From NCBI RefSeq assembly GCF_030505195.1, contig NZ_CP129672.1, positions 5,738,501 through 5,802,500 of the forward strand: a DNA stretch of 64,000 bases. Direction: 5' to 3'. The position numbers and the translations under genes were made by a program. Shown here piece by piece: positions 51,639-60,545 of the stretch; position 1 is the stretch's first letter, and each line of letters begins with the position of its first letter. This DNA comes from Comamonas testosteroni (GTDB taxonomy: Bacteria > Pseudomonadota > Gammaproteobacteria > Burkholderiales > Burkholderiaceae_C). Below the pieces are notes generated by a model that made no database searches, had not been told where the DNA came from, and saw only the letters and a program-made list of their open reading frames with translations.

Positions 51639-52616
51639 TCAGTCCGGCTTGATGCCGCTTGCCTTGATCACGCGAGCCCAACGTTGCTCCTCGGCTTGTA
51701 CATATGCATCCAATTCGGATGGCGTGCCCGCGCTGACAATCAGACCTTCGTGTTCGACCTTGCGGACAAAATCAGGTGAGCGAGCCGCCTTCCGAGCTGC
51801 TGCATTCAGGCGCTCTATCACAGCTGGAGGGGTGGCTGCGGGGACATACAGTCCGTACCAGCTATCGACGACATAGCCAGGCACCGTGGCAGCGATAGGC
51901 GCAATGCCCTTGAACGCCGGCGAAGGCTCAGAAGTTGTGACACCCAGTGCTCTAAGCTTTCCACCGTCCACAAATGGCGAAACTGCAGCAGCTGTTGCAA
52001 ACATCATGTCTACCTGACCTCCCATCAGATCGGTCAGTGCCGGCCCTGCGCCGCGATAAGGGATATGGTTGATCTTTATCTGGGCCAGATTGGCGAACAG
52101 CTCTCCGGCGAGATGGGCTGAAGTGCCAGCCCCTTGGGAAGCAAAAGTCAGTTTTCCCGGGCTAGCCTTGGCAGCTGCTACGACATCGGCTACTGACTTG
52201 AATTGACTGTTGGGCCGCACAACCAGTACGTTGGGGCCTTTACCAATGAGCATCACCGGCGCAAATGCTTTGTTGCTTCCATATGGAAGCCTGGGTTGCA
52301 GTGCTGGATTCACCGCATGCGCGAAGGATGCAACGACGATGCTATATCCGTCAGGAGCGCTCTTGGCAACGTTGTCGGTTCCTATCATGGTTCCTCCGCC
52401 AGGCTTGTTCTCCACTATGACGGGCTGTCCCAAGTCCTTGGACATTTCTGCCCCCAATGTGCGAGCGATCAAATCCGTGCCACCTCCCGGTGCAAACGGA
52501 ACAACCATGCGAATGGTTTTATCTGGGAACGTTGCCATAGCAGATCCTGCTGAAGCAACAACGGCCATGAAAAGTGCAATGGATCTCGCACCTCTGCGAA
52601 CCAGGGAAGCAGTCAT
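51639..52616 (-). CDS. Bug-family tripartite tricarboxylate transporter receptor
   Basis: 325 residues. Signal peptide 1-28 (cleaved around AMA), then TIRMVVPFAPGGGTDLIART, VENKPGGGTMIGT and HIPYRGAGPALTDLMGGQVD, the core Bug motifs for carboxylate binding. It is the promoter-proximal gene of the minus-strand catabolic unit, 286 bases from the divergent IclR gene, and should be the first made on induction. Confidence 0.92.
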   Translation of the reverse strand: MTASLVRRGARSIALFMAVVASAGSAMATFPDKTIRMVVPFAPGGGTDLIARTLGAEMSKDLGQPVIVENKPGGGTMIGTDNVAKSAPDGYSIVVASFAHAVNPALQPRLPYGSNKAFAPVMLIGKGPNVLVVRPNSQFKSVADVVAAAKASPGKLTFASQGAGTSAHLAGELFANLAQIKINHIPYRGAGPALTDLMGGQVDMMFATAAAVSPFVDGGKLRALGVTTSEPSPAFKGIAPIAATVPGYVVDSWYGLYVPAATPPAVIERLNAAARKAARSPDFVRKVEHEGLIVSAGTPSELDAYVQAEEQRWARVIKASGIKPD

Positions 52617-52734
52617 TGAGTTGTCTCCTTGTTATGCGGCATCTGCCGCCTGTCTCTCAAAGCCGGAACATCGCGGCTCTCGATGTCGGTCTTTTAAAGC
52701 TTAGGGAGAGATAGCAATCCTGGCACCCCCCTAT

Positions 52735-52792
52735 TTCCAACAGATGGAATTTGCAGGAAAAGTTGGCATGTCTCGAATTCCAAGGGATGGAA
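52735..52792. promoter_or_regulatory. Pair of TTCCA-N5-TGGAA boxes, probable IclR operator
   Basis: Perfect dyads at 52735-52749 and 52778-52792, starts 43 bp apart (about four helical turns), lie midway between the divergent Bug and IclR genes. IclR-family operators commonly use such TGGAA/TTCCA half sites. Confidence 0.75.
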
Positions 52793-52902
52793 CACTCCTT
52801 GACAGTTGTGTGGGTGCAAGAGCGATCAAAATTGCACTAATTCAGCGCCCTCCTTGAGAACCGACGCTATCCCCGTGTGAACTCCGAACCATCAAAAAGC
52901 TA

Positions 52903-53700
52903 ATGATCAAAAGCCGCTCTGCCATCCTTAATGACAAGCCGGGTCAGTCGCCCTCCAATCGATCGCTTGAGCGAGGAATAGAAATACTTCGCGCTTTCCG
53001 ACCTGGATCGGAGCTGCTTGGAAATGGCGATATTGCAGAGCGAACAGGGCTATCGAGGTCTACCGTCAGTCGACTAACTCAGACGCTGGTCGGAACTGGG
53101 ATGCTGCAGGTGGACACATCTGTGCGCGCCTACCGCCTGGCGCCGGCTGTTCTAAGCCTGGCACATGCCATGCGTACCGGCTCGCAGGTCCTAGCCATTG
53201 CCGCACCGCTGATGCGGACGCTTGCAGAGGCCCAACGCATCAACGTTGGCCTAGCCGCCCCCGACAGAGATGAAATGGTCTACCTGGAATCCATCCGCTA
53301 CAGCCGGCGCGTGGTGCTTCGCCATGTGGTTTCGGGCCAGCGAGTCCCCATGGAGCTCACTTCCTTGGGGCGTGCCTATCTGGCGGTCGCGTCCGAACCC
53401 AAACGTGAGGCACTGCTAGCCACATTTCAACACCGCAGAGCCGCACAGTGGGAAGTCCTTGAGCAGGCGATCGAAGACGCGCGCCAAAGCGTGAGAACGC
53501 GAGGCTTCTGTGCCGCAGCATGGCAGCCTGAGGTGGTTGCCCTGGCAACTCCCTTGGTCACGCCGGATGCAATCTATGTTCTAAACCTTAGCATCTCTAC
53601 AGAGGAGGCTCTGGCAAAAGTCGTGGAGGACCTGTGGAGCCCGTTGATAGCACTACGAGACGATATCCAGAAAAGACTGAGCGCTCTGCAATCGATGTAA
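52903..53700 (+). CDS. IclR-family transcriptional regulator
   Basis: 265 residues from ATG 52903-52905. N-terminal winged HTH (SLERGIEILRAFRPGSELLG, IAERTGLSRSTVSRLTQTL; 22-85). The effector domain from about 95 has MVYLESIRYSRRVVLRH, GRAYLAVASE and GFCAAAWQPEVVALATPL. Members sense aromatic or aliphatic acids. Divergent from the catabolic unit, with two boxes between, it is the probable local switch. Confidence 0.92.
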   Translation: MIKSRSAILNDKPGQSPSNRSLERGIEILRAFRPGSELLGNGDIAERTGLSRSTVSRLTQTLVGTGMLQVDTSVRAYRLAPAVLSLAHAMRTGSQVLAIAAPLMRTLAEAQRINVGLAAPDRDEMVYLESIRYSRRVVLRHVVSGQRVPMELTSLGRAYLAVASEPKREALLATFQHRRAAQWEVLEQAIEDARQSVRTRGFCAAAWQPEVVALATPLVTPDAIYVLNLSISTEEALAKVVEDLWSPLIALRDDIQKRLSALQSM

Positions 53701-53874
53701 ACGGGATTTTTCATCATGCTTATGCTGTGCATCGAAGCCATCGCGATGACGACAGTGCCAAAGTTAGGTTGTCCCAAAAATCCAGCGGAGAAAAGCCGCT
53801 ATTTCCAAGCAATGAAAGCCTGCGCCGCACTAACTCCCAAATTGCCGCCGATGCTCAGTTAAATAGCTAAAAGG

Positions 53875-53888
53875 CATAGCTGATATAG
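53875..53888 (+). promoter_or_regulatory. 14-bp motif CATAGCTGATATAG upstream of the plus-strand catabolic unit
   Basis: Exact copy of the sequence at 59608-59621. It lies 47 bases before the hydrolase gene start. A shared LysR (58698-59597) site is the simplest reading. Confidence 0.6.
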
Positions 53889-53934
53889 CCGCTAGAGGCT
53901 TATTGCAGAGCCAGTGGCGTAAGAGACTGGTTGC

Positions 53935-54768
53935 ATGACTAACACAACTACAGAGACATCACGCCGACTTGTTCGGTACCTCCCACCAAAGAGCAATACG
54001 GAAGTTCATATCGAATATGCCGATCAAGGCACAGGTCGAATCATTTGCATTCTTCCTTCGTTGGCTCGATCAGGTCGCGACTACGACGTCGTGGCGCACC
54101 ACCTGCAGCAAGACGGCTTCCGCGTAATTCGCCCAGAGCCGCGCGGCATCGGGAATAGCCATGGTCCCATGCAGGGCCTAAGCTTGCATGACTTTGCTGC
54201 CGATGTGGCCGCTGTCCTGGATCAGGAGCGCACCGGCCCCATCCTCATAGTGGGTCATGCCTGGGGCAGCCAACCCGCTCGCATGCTGGCTGCTGATCGC
54301 CCCGATTTGGTATGCGGCGTCATCATGGCAGCTGCTTCTGCGGGCAAGCTGCCGCCTGAGTCGAGCGAAATGCCATACAGCCGTCTGCGCGACGCCATAG
54401 ATGGAGCAAGTGACTTTAGCCTGTCAGAAGAACAGCGGCTGGACTGCCTGCGCCGAGCCTTCTTCGCCCCTGGTCACGATCCACGCGTCTGGCTAGACGG
54501 CTGGAACACAGAGGCTCACGAGGCTCAAAGCCATGCTCGACGCAGCACCCCTGTCGATGACTATTTCACTGCTGGTACCCAAGTGCCCATCCTGGATCTA
54601 CAGGCCGAGCACGATGCAGTAGTGATTCCGAAGGTAATGAAACTCTACCTTGGCGAGCGTGTCACTGAGCAAGTGATTAGCGACGCCGGTCATGCAATGG
54701 CACCAGAACAGCCACGCGCCATGGCCGATGCCATCGCTGCTTTTGCTCATCGCATCTATCAGAAGTAA
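53935..54768 (+). CDS. Alpha/beta hydrolase-fold protein lacking the nucleophile serine
   Basis: 277 residues. The fold is clear (IICILPSLARSGRDYDVVAHHL, VIRPEPRGIGNSHGPM), but the nucleophile elbow reads GHAWGS: residue 109 is Ala (codon GCC at 54259-54261) in place of the expected Ser. The acid region (LDLQAEHDAVV) and His (DAGHAMAPEQP) remain. A classic acyl-enzyme mechanism is therefore impossible; the protein may be non-hydrolytic, a lyase, or use water directly. First gene of the unit that continues into three receptor genes. Confidence 0.85.
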   Translation: MTNTTTETSRRLVRYLPPKSNTEVHIEYADQGTGRIICILPSLARSGRDYDVVAHHLQQDGFRVIRPEPRGIGNSHGPMQGLSLHDFAADVAAVLDQERTGPILIVGHAWGSQPARMLAADRPDLVCGVIMAAASAGKLPPESSEMPYSRLRDAIDGASDFSLSEEQRLDCLRRAFFAPGHDPRVWLDGWNTEAHEAQSHARRSTPVDDYFTAGTQVPILDLQAEHDAVVIPKVMKLYLGERVTEQVISDAGHAMAPEQPRAMADAIAAFAHRIYQK

Positions 54769-55017
54769 GCGAGCCCTGCCACAGCGCTCGCCCAGACCGA
54801 CGGCAATCCGCTTCTTTGCGTTGTTTCTATTTCGATAGCGCGCCTACCAATAGGGAGCGTAAACACCACGTGCCCACTGAAACCGCGCGTGGCATATGCG
54901 CATGGCCTGCCACGCCATGTAGGAATCAGCACAGTTCGACCTCCCTGCAGCAAGACAAGACCACCCAAGAGTCAGCTGCAGGGGTTTTGACAGAAATAAA
55001 TATTACCGGAGACATCA

Positions 55018-56007
55018 ATGAAACATTCCTTCCAACGCACGGTCAGAACGTCTCTCAAGGCGGCCACCATGTTTGCGGCCACCCTGGCCATTGGTCTCAA
55101 CGCGGCCCAGGCAGCGTTCCCTGACAAACCAGTAAAGTTAGTGGTTCCATTCGCGCCCGGAGGTGGGGCAGATCTGATCGCGCGAACGCTCGCAGTCGGA
55201 ATGTCACAAGAATTAGGGCAATCGGTCATCGTTGAAAACAAACCTGGAGCAGGCACGATCATCGGTTCGGAAATGGTTGCCAAGAGTGCTCCGGACGGCT
55301 ACACGCTACTGGTGTCCTCTATAGCGCACTCGGTCAACCCGAGTCTTATGGAAAAGCTTCCTTACGCTACAGAAAAAGCTTTCACGCCGGTGTCCATGGT
55401 GGTGCGCTCCCCAAATGTACTGGTCGTGCGCGCAAGCAGCCCGTACAAAACAGTCAAGGACATTATTGCGGCAGCCAAAGCAAAGCCCAACCAGTTGACA
55501 TACGCATCGCCTGGTAACGGAACTTCGTCTCACCTCGCTGCAGCTCTTTTTGCGGATCTGGCTAAGCTACAGATTCAGCACATCACCTACAAAGGATCCT
55601 CCCCTGCCCTCACTGATTTGCTGGGCGGGCAGACCGACATCCTGTTCGGCACATCAGGGTCTGTTGGTTCATTCATTGACAGCGGAAAACTAAGAGCGCT
55701 CGCGGTGACTTCGGCGACTCGCTCGAGCGCCTATCCGAACGTGCCAACCATGGCTGAAGCAGGTGTCGCAGGGTATGTATCGGAGGGTTGGTACGGCCTG
55801 CATGCTCCCGCCGGCACGCCTACAGCCATCATTGAACAACTCAACGCCACAATCCGTAAAGCAGCTCAGAGCGACTTCTTTAAATCAAAGTTGGTTCATG
55901 AAGGCATGGTGGCCCAAACGGGCACTCCAACCGAATACGAAGCATTTGTTCGTGCTGAGATCGCTCGTTGGTCCAAGCTCGTCAAGGCAGACGTGATCAC
56001 GAAATAA
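55018..56007 (+). CDS. Bug-family tripartite tricarboxylate transporter receptor (tandem copy 1)
   Basis: 329 residues; signal peptide cleaved near AQA (residue 32). Motifs: VKLVVPFAPGGGADLIARTL, VIVENKPGAGTIIGSEMVAK, HITYKGSSPALTDLLGGQTD. Most similar by eye to the 51639 receptor (shared GTDxxAKSAPDGY and PNVLVVR segments), so the two may bind the same or related acids. Followed by two more receptor genes at 22-base spacing. Confidence 0.92.
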   Translation: MKHSFQRTVRTSLKAATMFAATLAIGLNAAQAAFPDKPVKLVVPFAPGGGADLIARTLAVGMSQELGQSVIVENKPGAGTIIGSEMVAKSAPDGYTLLVSSIAHSVNPSLMEKLPYATEKAFTPVSMVVRSPNVLVVRASSPYKTVKDIIAAAKAKPNQLTYASPGNGTSSHLAAALFADLAKLQIQHITYKGSSPALTDLLGGQTDILFGTSGSVGSFIDSGKLRALAVTSATRSSAYPNVPTMAEAGVAGYVSEGWYGLHAPAGTPTAIIEQLNATIRKAAQSDFFKSKLVHEGMVAQTGTPTEYEAFVRAEIARWSKLVKADVITK

Positions 56008-56029
56008 GAAGCCATAACGGGAGACAAGC

Positions 56030-57013
56030 ATGAACAAAGCAAATACTTCGCTCGTCCTGAGACTTGCTCTAACAGGCGCCTTGATTGGAATTAGCGCGAC
56101 AGCCAGTGCGCAAGACTATCCGAGCAAGACCATTCGTATGGTGATTCCCTACACTCCAGGAGGATCCATCGATACCGTTGGCAGATTGGTAGCTGACCAG
56201 TTGCAGCGCCAACTCGGTCAGCCGATTGTCATTGAAAACACGCCAGGCGCTTCTGGCCTCCTTGGCTCCATGCATGTGAAGAACGCGAAGGCCGATGGCT
56301 ACACTTTGCTGTTCAACGCCTCCAGCCAGGCGTACCTGCCGCTCGTAGTTGCCAAGAAGACCTACGACCCGCAGCGAGACTTCACTCCCGTAGCGCAGAT
56401 AGGGTACGTGCCGCTCATCGTTGCCGTCAACAATGGCGTTCAAGCCAAGACGATCGAAGAATTCATCAAATTGGCCAAAGCCAACCCTGGGAAGTTCACT
56501 TGGGCAACTTCCGGCTTGGGTACGACCAGTCACTTGAGTGAAGAAATGCTCAACCGAGCACTTGGTCTGCAAATGGAGATCGTTCCTTACAAGGGAGCTG
56601 TGCCTCAATTGACTGATGTGGTTGGTGGACATGTCTCCGCGGCGATTTCGCCTATGCCCGGGGTCACACCCTTTGTTCAGGCCGGCCGCCTGCGGCCACT
56701 GGCGGTGACTAGCAAGACGCGAGCTCCATCACTGCCAGACGTTCCGGCGCTAGCTGAAAGCACCGTCCCGGGATTCGAGTTGTTGTCTTGGTATGGCGTA
56801 TGGGGCCCAGCCAACATGCCAGTCGAAGTTACCAACAGACTGAATGCAGAGATCGCCAAGGCCGTCGAAGCACCGTCCTTAAAGACCAAATTTGCCGAAC
56901 TGTCATTTGTGCCTACAAAGTCCAGTCCCTCGCAATTTCGGCAGCTGATCGCTGAAGACTTGCTGAAAATCGGCAAAGCGGTCAAGGAAGCAGAGATTCG
57001 AATTGACTTTTAA
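56030..57013 (+). CDS. Bug-family tripartite tricarboxylate transporter receptor (tandem copy 2)
   Basis: 327 residues; signal peptide to SASA (about residue 27). IRMVIPYTPGGSIDTVGRLV, IVIENTPGASGLLGSMHVKN and IVPYKGAVPQLTDVVGGHVS define it. The ligand loop differs from copies 1 and 3 (NTPGASG instead of NKPGxGT), suggesting another substrate. A ribosome site (GGGAGA) precedes the start 22 bases after copy 1. Confidence 0.92.
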   Translation: MNKANTSLVLRLALTGALIGISATASAQDYPSKTIRMVIPYTPGGSIDTVGRLVADQLQRQLGQPIVIENTPGASGLLGSMHVKNAKADGYTLLFNASSQAYLPLVVAKKTYDPQRDFTPVAQIGYVPLIVAVNNGVQAKTIEEFIKLAKANPGKFTWATSGLGTTSHLSEEMLNRALGLQMEIVPYKGAVPQLTDVVGGHVSAAISPMPGVTPFVQAGRLRPLAVTSKTRAPSLPDVPALAESTVPGFELLSWYGVWGPANMPVEVTNRLNAEIAKAVEAPSLKTKFAELSFVPTKSSPSQFRQLIAEDLLKIGKAVKEAEIRIDF

Positions 57014-57034
57014 CTAGCAGCCAGGAACTCATAA

Positions 57035-58027
57035 ATGTCGCACTCTGTTTTCACACGTCGCCAGGTTCTGCGGTCCGGTACAGCACTTGCCTCGGCTTCG
57101 TCACTTATAAGCTTAGAAGCCTGGTCTGCCGACAACTTCCCGACACGCACCATACGTGTGGTTGTACCGTTCGCCCCGGGCGGGGGCACCGATGTCATTG
57201 GGCGGGCTTTGCTGGAAGGAATGCAGCGGGAACTTGGAAAAGCCTTGATCATTGACAACAAGCCCGGTGGCGGCACCATCATAGGCACAGACATCGTGGC
57301 CAAATCGCCTGCCGACGGCTACACGTTGCTTCTTACGACCTCAGCTATTGCGATCAACGACTCTCTGGTCAAGAGGCTCCCCTACAAGACGCAAAAGGAC
57401 TTCACTGAAGTGGCACGGGTCTGCAGCGGGCCTAACGTCCTGGTCACTCCCCCCAACAGCCGCTTCAAAAGCATCGCTGACGTGATTGCCGCCGCGAAAG
57501 CAGCCCCCGGAAGGCTGACGTATGCATCTTCGGGCAACGGATCTGCCGTCCACTTGGCTGGCGAACTGTTCAAGACCATGGCTAACGTGGATATCACGCA
57601 TGTGCCCTACCGAGGAGCTGGCCCTGCCTACACCGATCTGATTGGCGGTCAAGTCGACCTTTTGTTCGGTACGGCGGGTGGAGTGGCAAAAATGGTTGCT
57701 AGCGGCACAATGCGACCGCTCGGCATAACCTCTCCAAAGCGCAGCGAAGCCTACAAAGGGGTTCCAGCAATTGCAGAGACCCTGCCAGGCTATGAGGCCG
57801 ATGTCTGGTACGCAGCGTTTGCACCTGTTGGCACGCCAGCACCGGTCATTTCGAAGATTAATGCAGCTCTGCGCAAAGTTGCAGAAACAAGCGCTTATCG
57901 CGAGCGCCTTGCTCGCGAAGGGTTGACCGTAGCGGTAAACACGCCGGAGCAGATGACACAGTTCATGCGCGCCGAGGAGGCACGCTGGCGTAAGGTGGTG
58001 ATCGCTGGCAAAGTCACTATCGACTGA
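57035..58027 (+). CDS. Bug-family tripartite tricarboxylate transporter receptor (tandem copy 3)
   Basis: 330 residues. The signal has a twin-Arg-like start (FTRRQVLRSG), unlike copies 1 and 2, so export may go through Tat. Core motifs: IRVVVPFAPGGGTDVIGRAL, IIDNKPGGGTIIGTDIVAKS, HVPYRGAGPAYTDLIGGQVD. Twenty-one bases separate it from copy 2. Ends 43 bases before the EthD-like gene. Confidence 0.92.
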   Translation: MSHSVFTRRQVLRSGTALASASSLISLEAWSADNFPTRTIRVVVPFAPGGGTDVIGRALLEGMQRELGKALIIDNKPGGGTIIGTDIVAKSPADGYTLLLTTSAIAINDSLVKRLPYKTQKDFTEVARVCSGPNVLVTPPNSRFKSIADVIAAAKAAPGRLTYASSGNGSAVHLAGELFKTMANVDITHVPYRGAGPAYTDLIGGQVDLLFGTAGGVAKMVASGTMRPLGITSPKRSEAYKGVPAIAETLPGYEADVWYAAFAPVGTPAPVISKINAALRKVAETSAYRERLAREGLTVAVNTPEQMTQFMRAEEARWRKVVIAGKVTID

Positions 58028-58070
58028 AGCCTCAATCCCTCATCGCACCGTAAGTCCCCTCCGCGAACAT

Positions 58071-58676
58071 ATGTCCAGTGAATTCCTTCCCACAGACATG
58101 ATTTTGCTGCGCATGCAGGGCGCGCAGCAGTCCATGATTTCCGGCCTCGAACTGCACGTGATGGCCAATCCCGTCAATGCCGAGTTGCAGGGCTCAATCG
58201 TGCGCAAAGCCTGGGCAGAGCATTCCCAAACTGCATATGTTTATCTTGCTCTGCCCCACCGTTTGTCTCTCGCGAAGCAAACATTGGATGCTCTGACATG
58301 CCCATCCAGGCCCGGCATAAGCCTATCTGCCAGTCGCATGACATTGATGGATAGCCTGACTGGAGCTAGCTTGTTAAGACAGGCGTCGTTTCACTATGTC
58401 GTGGAAACGACGCCTGAAACGGGCTGGGAGTTAGAGCTTCAGAGATGGTATGCAATGGAACATCTCCCGGGTCTTTCTAAGACTCCTGGATGCGTGCAGG
58501 CACAGAGATTCTGGAACCATGACGAAGGACCTCGGTCTTTCGCATGCTACGACCTAGTCGATGAACAAGCTCTGGCTTCACCCGAATGGCTAGCGGTCCG
58601 CGAAACTTCCTGGAGTGATCACGTGCGCCCTCATTTCACCAACACCATTCGGACCATGTTCACCATTCAGTTGTGA
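58071..58676 (+). CDS. EthD-like dimeric alpha/beta-barrel protein
   Basis: 201 residues. The C-terminal half contains WELELQRWYAMEHLPGLSKT, PGCVQAQRFWNHDEGPRSFA and CYDLVDEQALASPEWLAVRE, the arrangement of EthD/DUF4286-type stress-barrel domains with the conserved His in the EHLP motif. The N-terminal half may be a degenerate second barrel. Such proteins often assist catabolic enzymes or isomerise small substrates. Last gene of the unit, ending 22 bases from the convergent LysR gene. Confidence 0.75.
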   Translation: MSSEFLPTDMILLRMQGAQQSMISGLELHVMANPVNAELQGSIVRKAWAEHSQTAYVYLALPHRLSLAKQTLDALTCPSRPGISLSASRMTLMDSLTGASLLRQASFHYVVETTPETGWELELQRWYAMEHLPGLSKTPGCVQAQRFWNHDEGPRSFACYDLVDEQALASPEWLAVRETSWSDHVRPHFTNTIRTMFTIQL

Positions 58677-58697
58677 ATGTGAGCAAGCGCGTATGGC

Positions 58698-59597
58698 TCA
58701 AAGCGAGCGTGCTCCATTACGGAAATCCAACTCTCGTAGCAGTTTGGCAGTCTCTGCGACCAGACGTGTTGCGGGCCGAGCTCGCGGCAGTGCAAGCACT
58801 AAGAGGTTGTGAATAGCTGGCGGCCCAATCGGAGTTGCTTGGATCTCTGACCTCCTACTGCTCAGGCACAGGGCACTGTCTGGAAGAATAGAGCAAGCTA
58901 GGCCGTCCTCAACCACCGCCAATGCGGTATGCACGGCTCCTACCTCCGCAACGACGTTCAGCACGATGCGGTGGGGCAAGAGCACCGAATCCACCAGACT
59001 TCGGATCGGGTTGTGCGACCCTGGCAGCACCAACGGGAAGTCGGCCAACACCTCAAGACTCACTTGCTTCGGTAATCGGTAGCCTTTCGGCGCAACAAGC
59101 ACCATCCGCTCGCGCATCAACGGTTCATACGACAGTAGCGGCGTGGGTGCTGGATCAAATAGCAAACCCAGATCGATACGACCTGCTATTAAGCCTTCGC
59201 GCAGCGAAAGACTAAGCCCCTCGACCACGGACAACAATGCATTCGGCAAGCGACGCCGAAACTCCCGAATCAGTGGGACCCCCAAGCCCATGGCCACTCG
59301 ATTAGGCAAGCCAACGACGATTCGTCCAACGGGTTCTGAATGCATCTCCTTAAGGTCCGACAGTGCTTGGCTGGCCGCGTTGAGCATGACGCGCGCATGA
59401 GCGAGCAGCGCATGACCGGCAGCCGTCGCAGTGACCCCCCTCCCGGTGCGTTCCAACAAACGTTGTCCAAGCTCCTCTTCCAGCAAGGCTATCTGCCGAC
59501 TGACACTGGGTTGCGCAAGGTTAAGGGTCGCTGCGGCACGGCTGAAACTACCTTGCTCAGCAACAGCGACGAAGTATTCAAGCTGCCGCAGATCCAT
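58698..59597 (-). CDS. LysR-family transcriptional regulator
   Basis: 299 residues: HTH 1-60 (MDLRQLEYFVAVAEQGSFSR, LAQPSVSRQIALLEEELG), effector domain from about 92 (GRIVVGLPNRVAMGLGVPL). Divergent from the SDR gene. Its own start lies 11 bases from the motif at 59608, which is repeated upstream of the 53935 unit, so it is a good candidate to control both. CatM/TsaR-type regulators with this layout bind aromatic acid intermediates. Confidence 0.92.
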   Translation of the reverse strand: MDLRQLEYFVAVAEQGSFSRAAATLNLAQPSVSRQIALLEEELGQRLLERTGRGVTATAAGHALLAHARVMLNAASQALSDLKEMHSEPVGRIVVGLPNRVAMGLGVPLIREFRRRLPNALLSVVEGLSLSLREGLIAGRIDLGLLFDPAPTPLLSYEPLMRERMVLVAPKGYRLPKQVSLEVLADFPLVLPGSHNPIRSLVDSVLLPHRIVLNVVAEVGAVHTALAVVEDGLACSILPDSALCLSSRRSEIQATPIGPPAIHNLLVLALPRARPATRLVAETAKLLRELDFRNGARSL

Positions 59598-59607
59598 AGG
59601 AAATAGA

Positions 59608-59628
59608 CATAGCTGATATAGGAGCTAT
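59608..59628. promoter_or_regulatory. Second CATAGCTGATATAG copy, with ATAGCT/AGCTAT dyad
   Basis: The 14-bp motif at 59608-59621 is identical to 53875-53888. Here ATAGCT (59609-59614) and AGCTAT (59623-59628) form an inverted repeat with an 8-base spacer in the LysR/SDR intergenic region. Confidence 0.65.
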
Positions 59629-59720
59629 CGAGTTTAACTTACCCCCTCAAAAGCGCAAACTGATTTCCATGCAGCAACCGCAACGACGGTTGCTCCGCTA
59701 TTTCAATGACAGGAGCAAGC

Positions 59721-60518
59721 ATGAGAAGGTTCGAATCCAAAATTGCCATCGTAACGGGCGCCGGTTGCGTCGGAGCCGGCTGGGGCAACGGTCGTGCAAT
59801 GGCCGTTCGCCTCGCCGAAGAAGGCGCCAAAGTATTGGCTGTCGATCGCGACCAGGATCGATTGAATGAAACGCTATCTCTAGCGGGCGATGCAGCCTCT
59901 TCCATCACGACCTGCATCTGCGATGTGACTAGTTCTGCAAGCGTACAAGCCATGGTCGAAGCATGTCTGTCGACTTATGGTGCCCCGGACATCTTGATTA
60001 ACAACGTAGGCGGCTCCGCTGCAGGAGGGCCAGTGCAGTTGAGCGAGGAAGCCTGGGACAGTCAGATTGACATCAACCTCAAAAGCGTCTTCCTGACCTG
60101 TAAATATGTGCTGCCACACATGGTGGAGCAAAAACGCGGCGCCATTGTCAATGTGGCGTCTACATCAGGCCTTCGCTGGACTGGCAGCGCTCAGGTTGCT
60201 TACGCCGCAAGCAAAGCCGGCGTGATCCATCTTTCTCGCGTAGTTGCCGTTCAGCATGCTCCGGATGGGATCCGCGTGAATACGGTAGTTCCAGGTCAGT
60301 TGCACACCCCTATGGTTGAGGTGCGCCTAGCCAAGCAGCGCACGGGAGGCGATGTGGAGTCTTTGCTGGCATCCCGTGTCAAGCGTATTCCACTTGGCTT
60401 CATGGGTGACGGTCGCGATACGGCCAGCGCTGCACTCTATCTCGCTAGTGACGAAGCACAGTTCATTACAGGAACGGAACTGGTCGTGGATGGTGGCATG
60501 ACTGCTCGCTGCGACTGA
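59721..60518 (+). CDS. Short-chain dehydrogenase/reductase
   Basis: 265 residues from ATG 59721-59723 (AGGAGCAAGC upstream). NAD(P) site VTGAGCVGAGWGNGRAMA, with an unusual insert in the Gly-rich loop; Asp after strand 2 (LAVDRD) favours NAD. NNVGG, catalytic Ser in VNVASTSG, YAASK with Tyr and Lys, and a VNTVVPG segment. Oxidises or reduces an alcohol/ketone of the pathway. First gene of the last plus-strand unit. Confidence 0.92.
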   Translation: MRRFESKIAIVTGAGCVGAGWGNGRAMAVRLAEEGAKVLAVDRDQDRLNETLSLAGDAASSITTCICDVTSSASVQAMVEACLSTYGAPDILINNVGGSAAGGPVQLSEEAWDSQIDINLKSVFLTCKYVLPHMVEQKRGAIVNVASTSGLRWTGSAQVAYAASKAGVIHLSRVVAVQHAPDGIRVNTVVPGQLHTPMVEVRLAKQRTGGDVESLLASRVKRIPLGFMGDGRDTASAALYLASDEAQFITGTELVVDGGMTARCD

Positions 60519-60545
60519 GCAATGCCAGTGCAAGGAGACATATTC

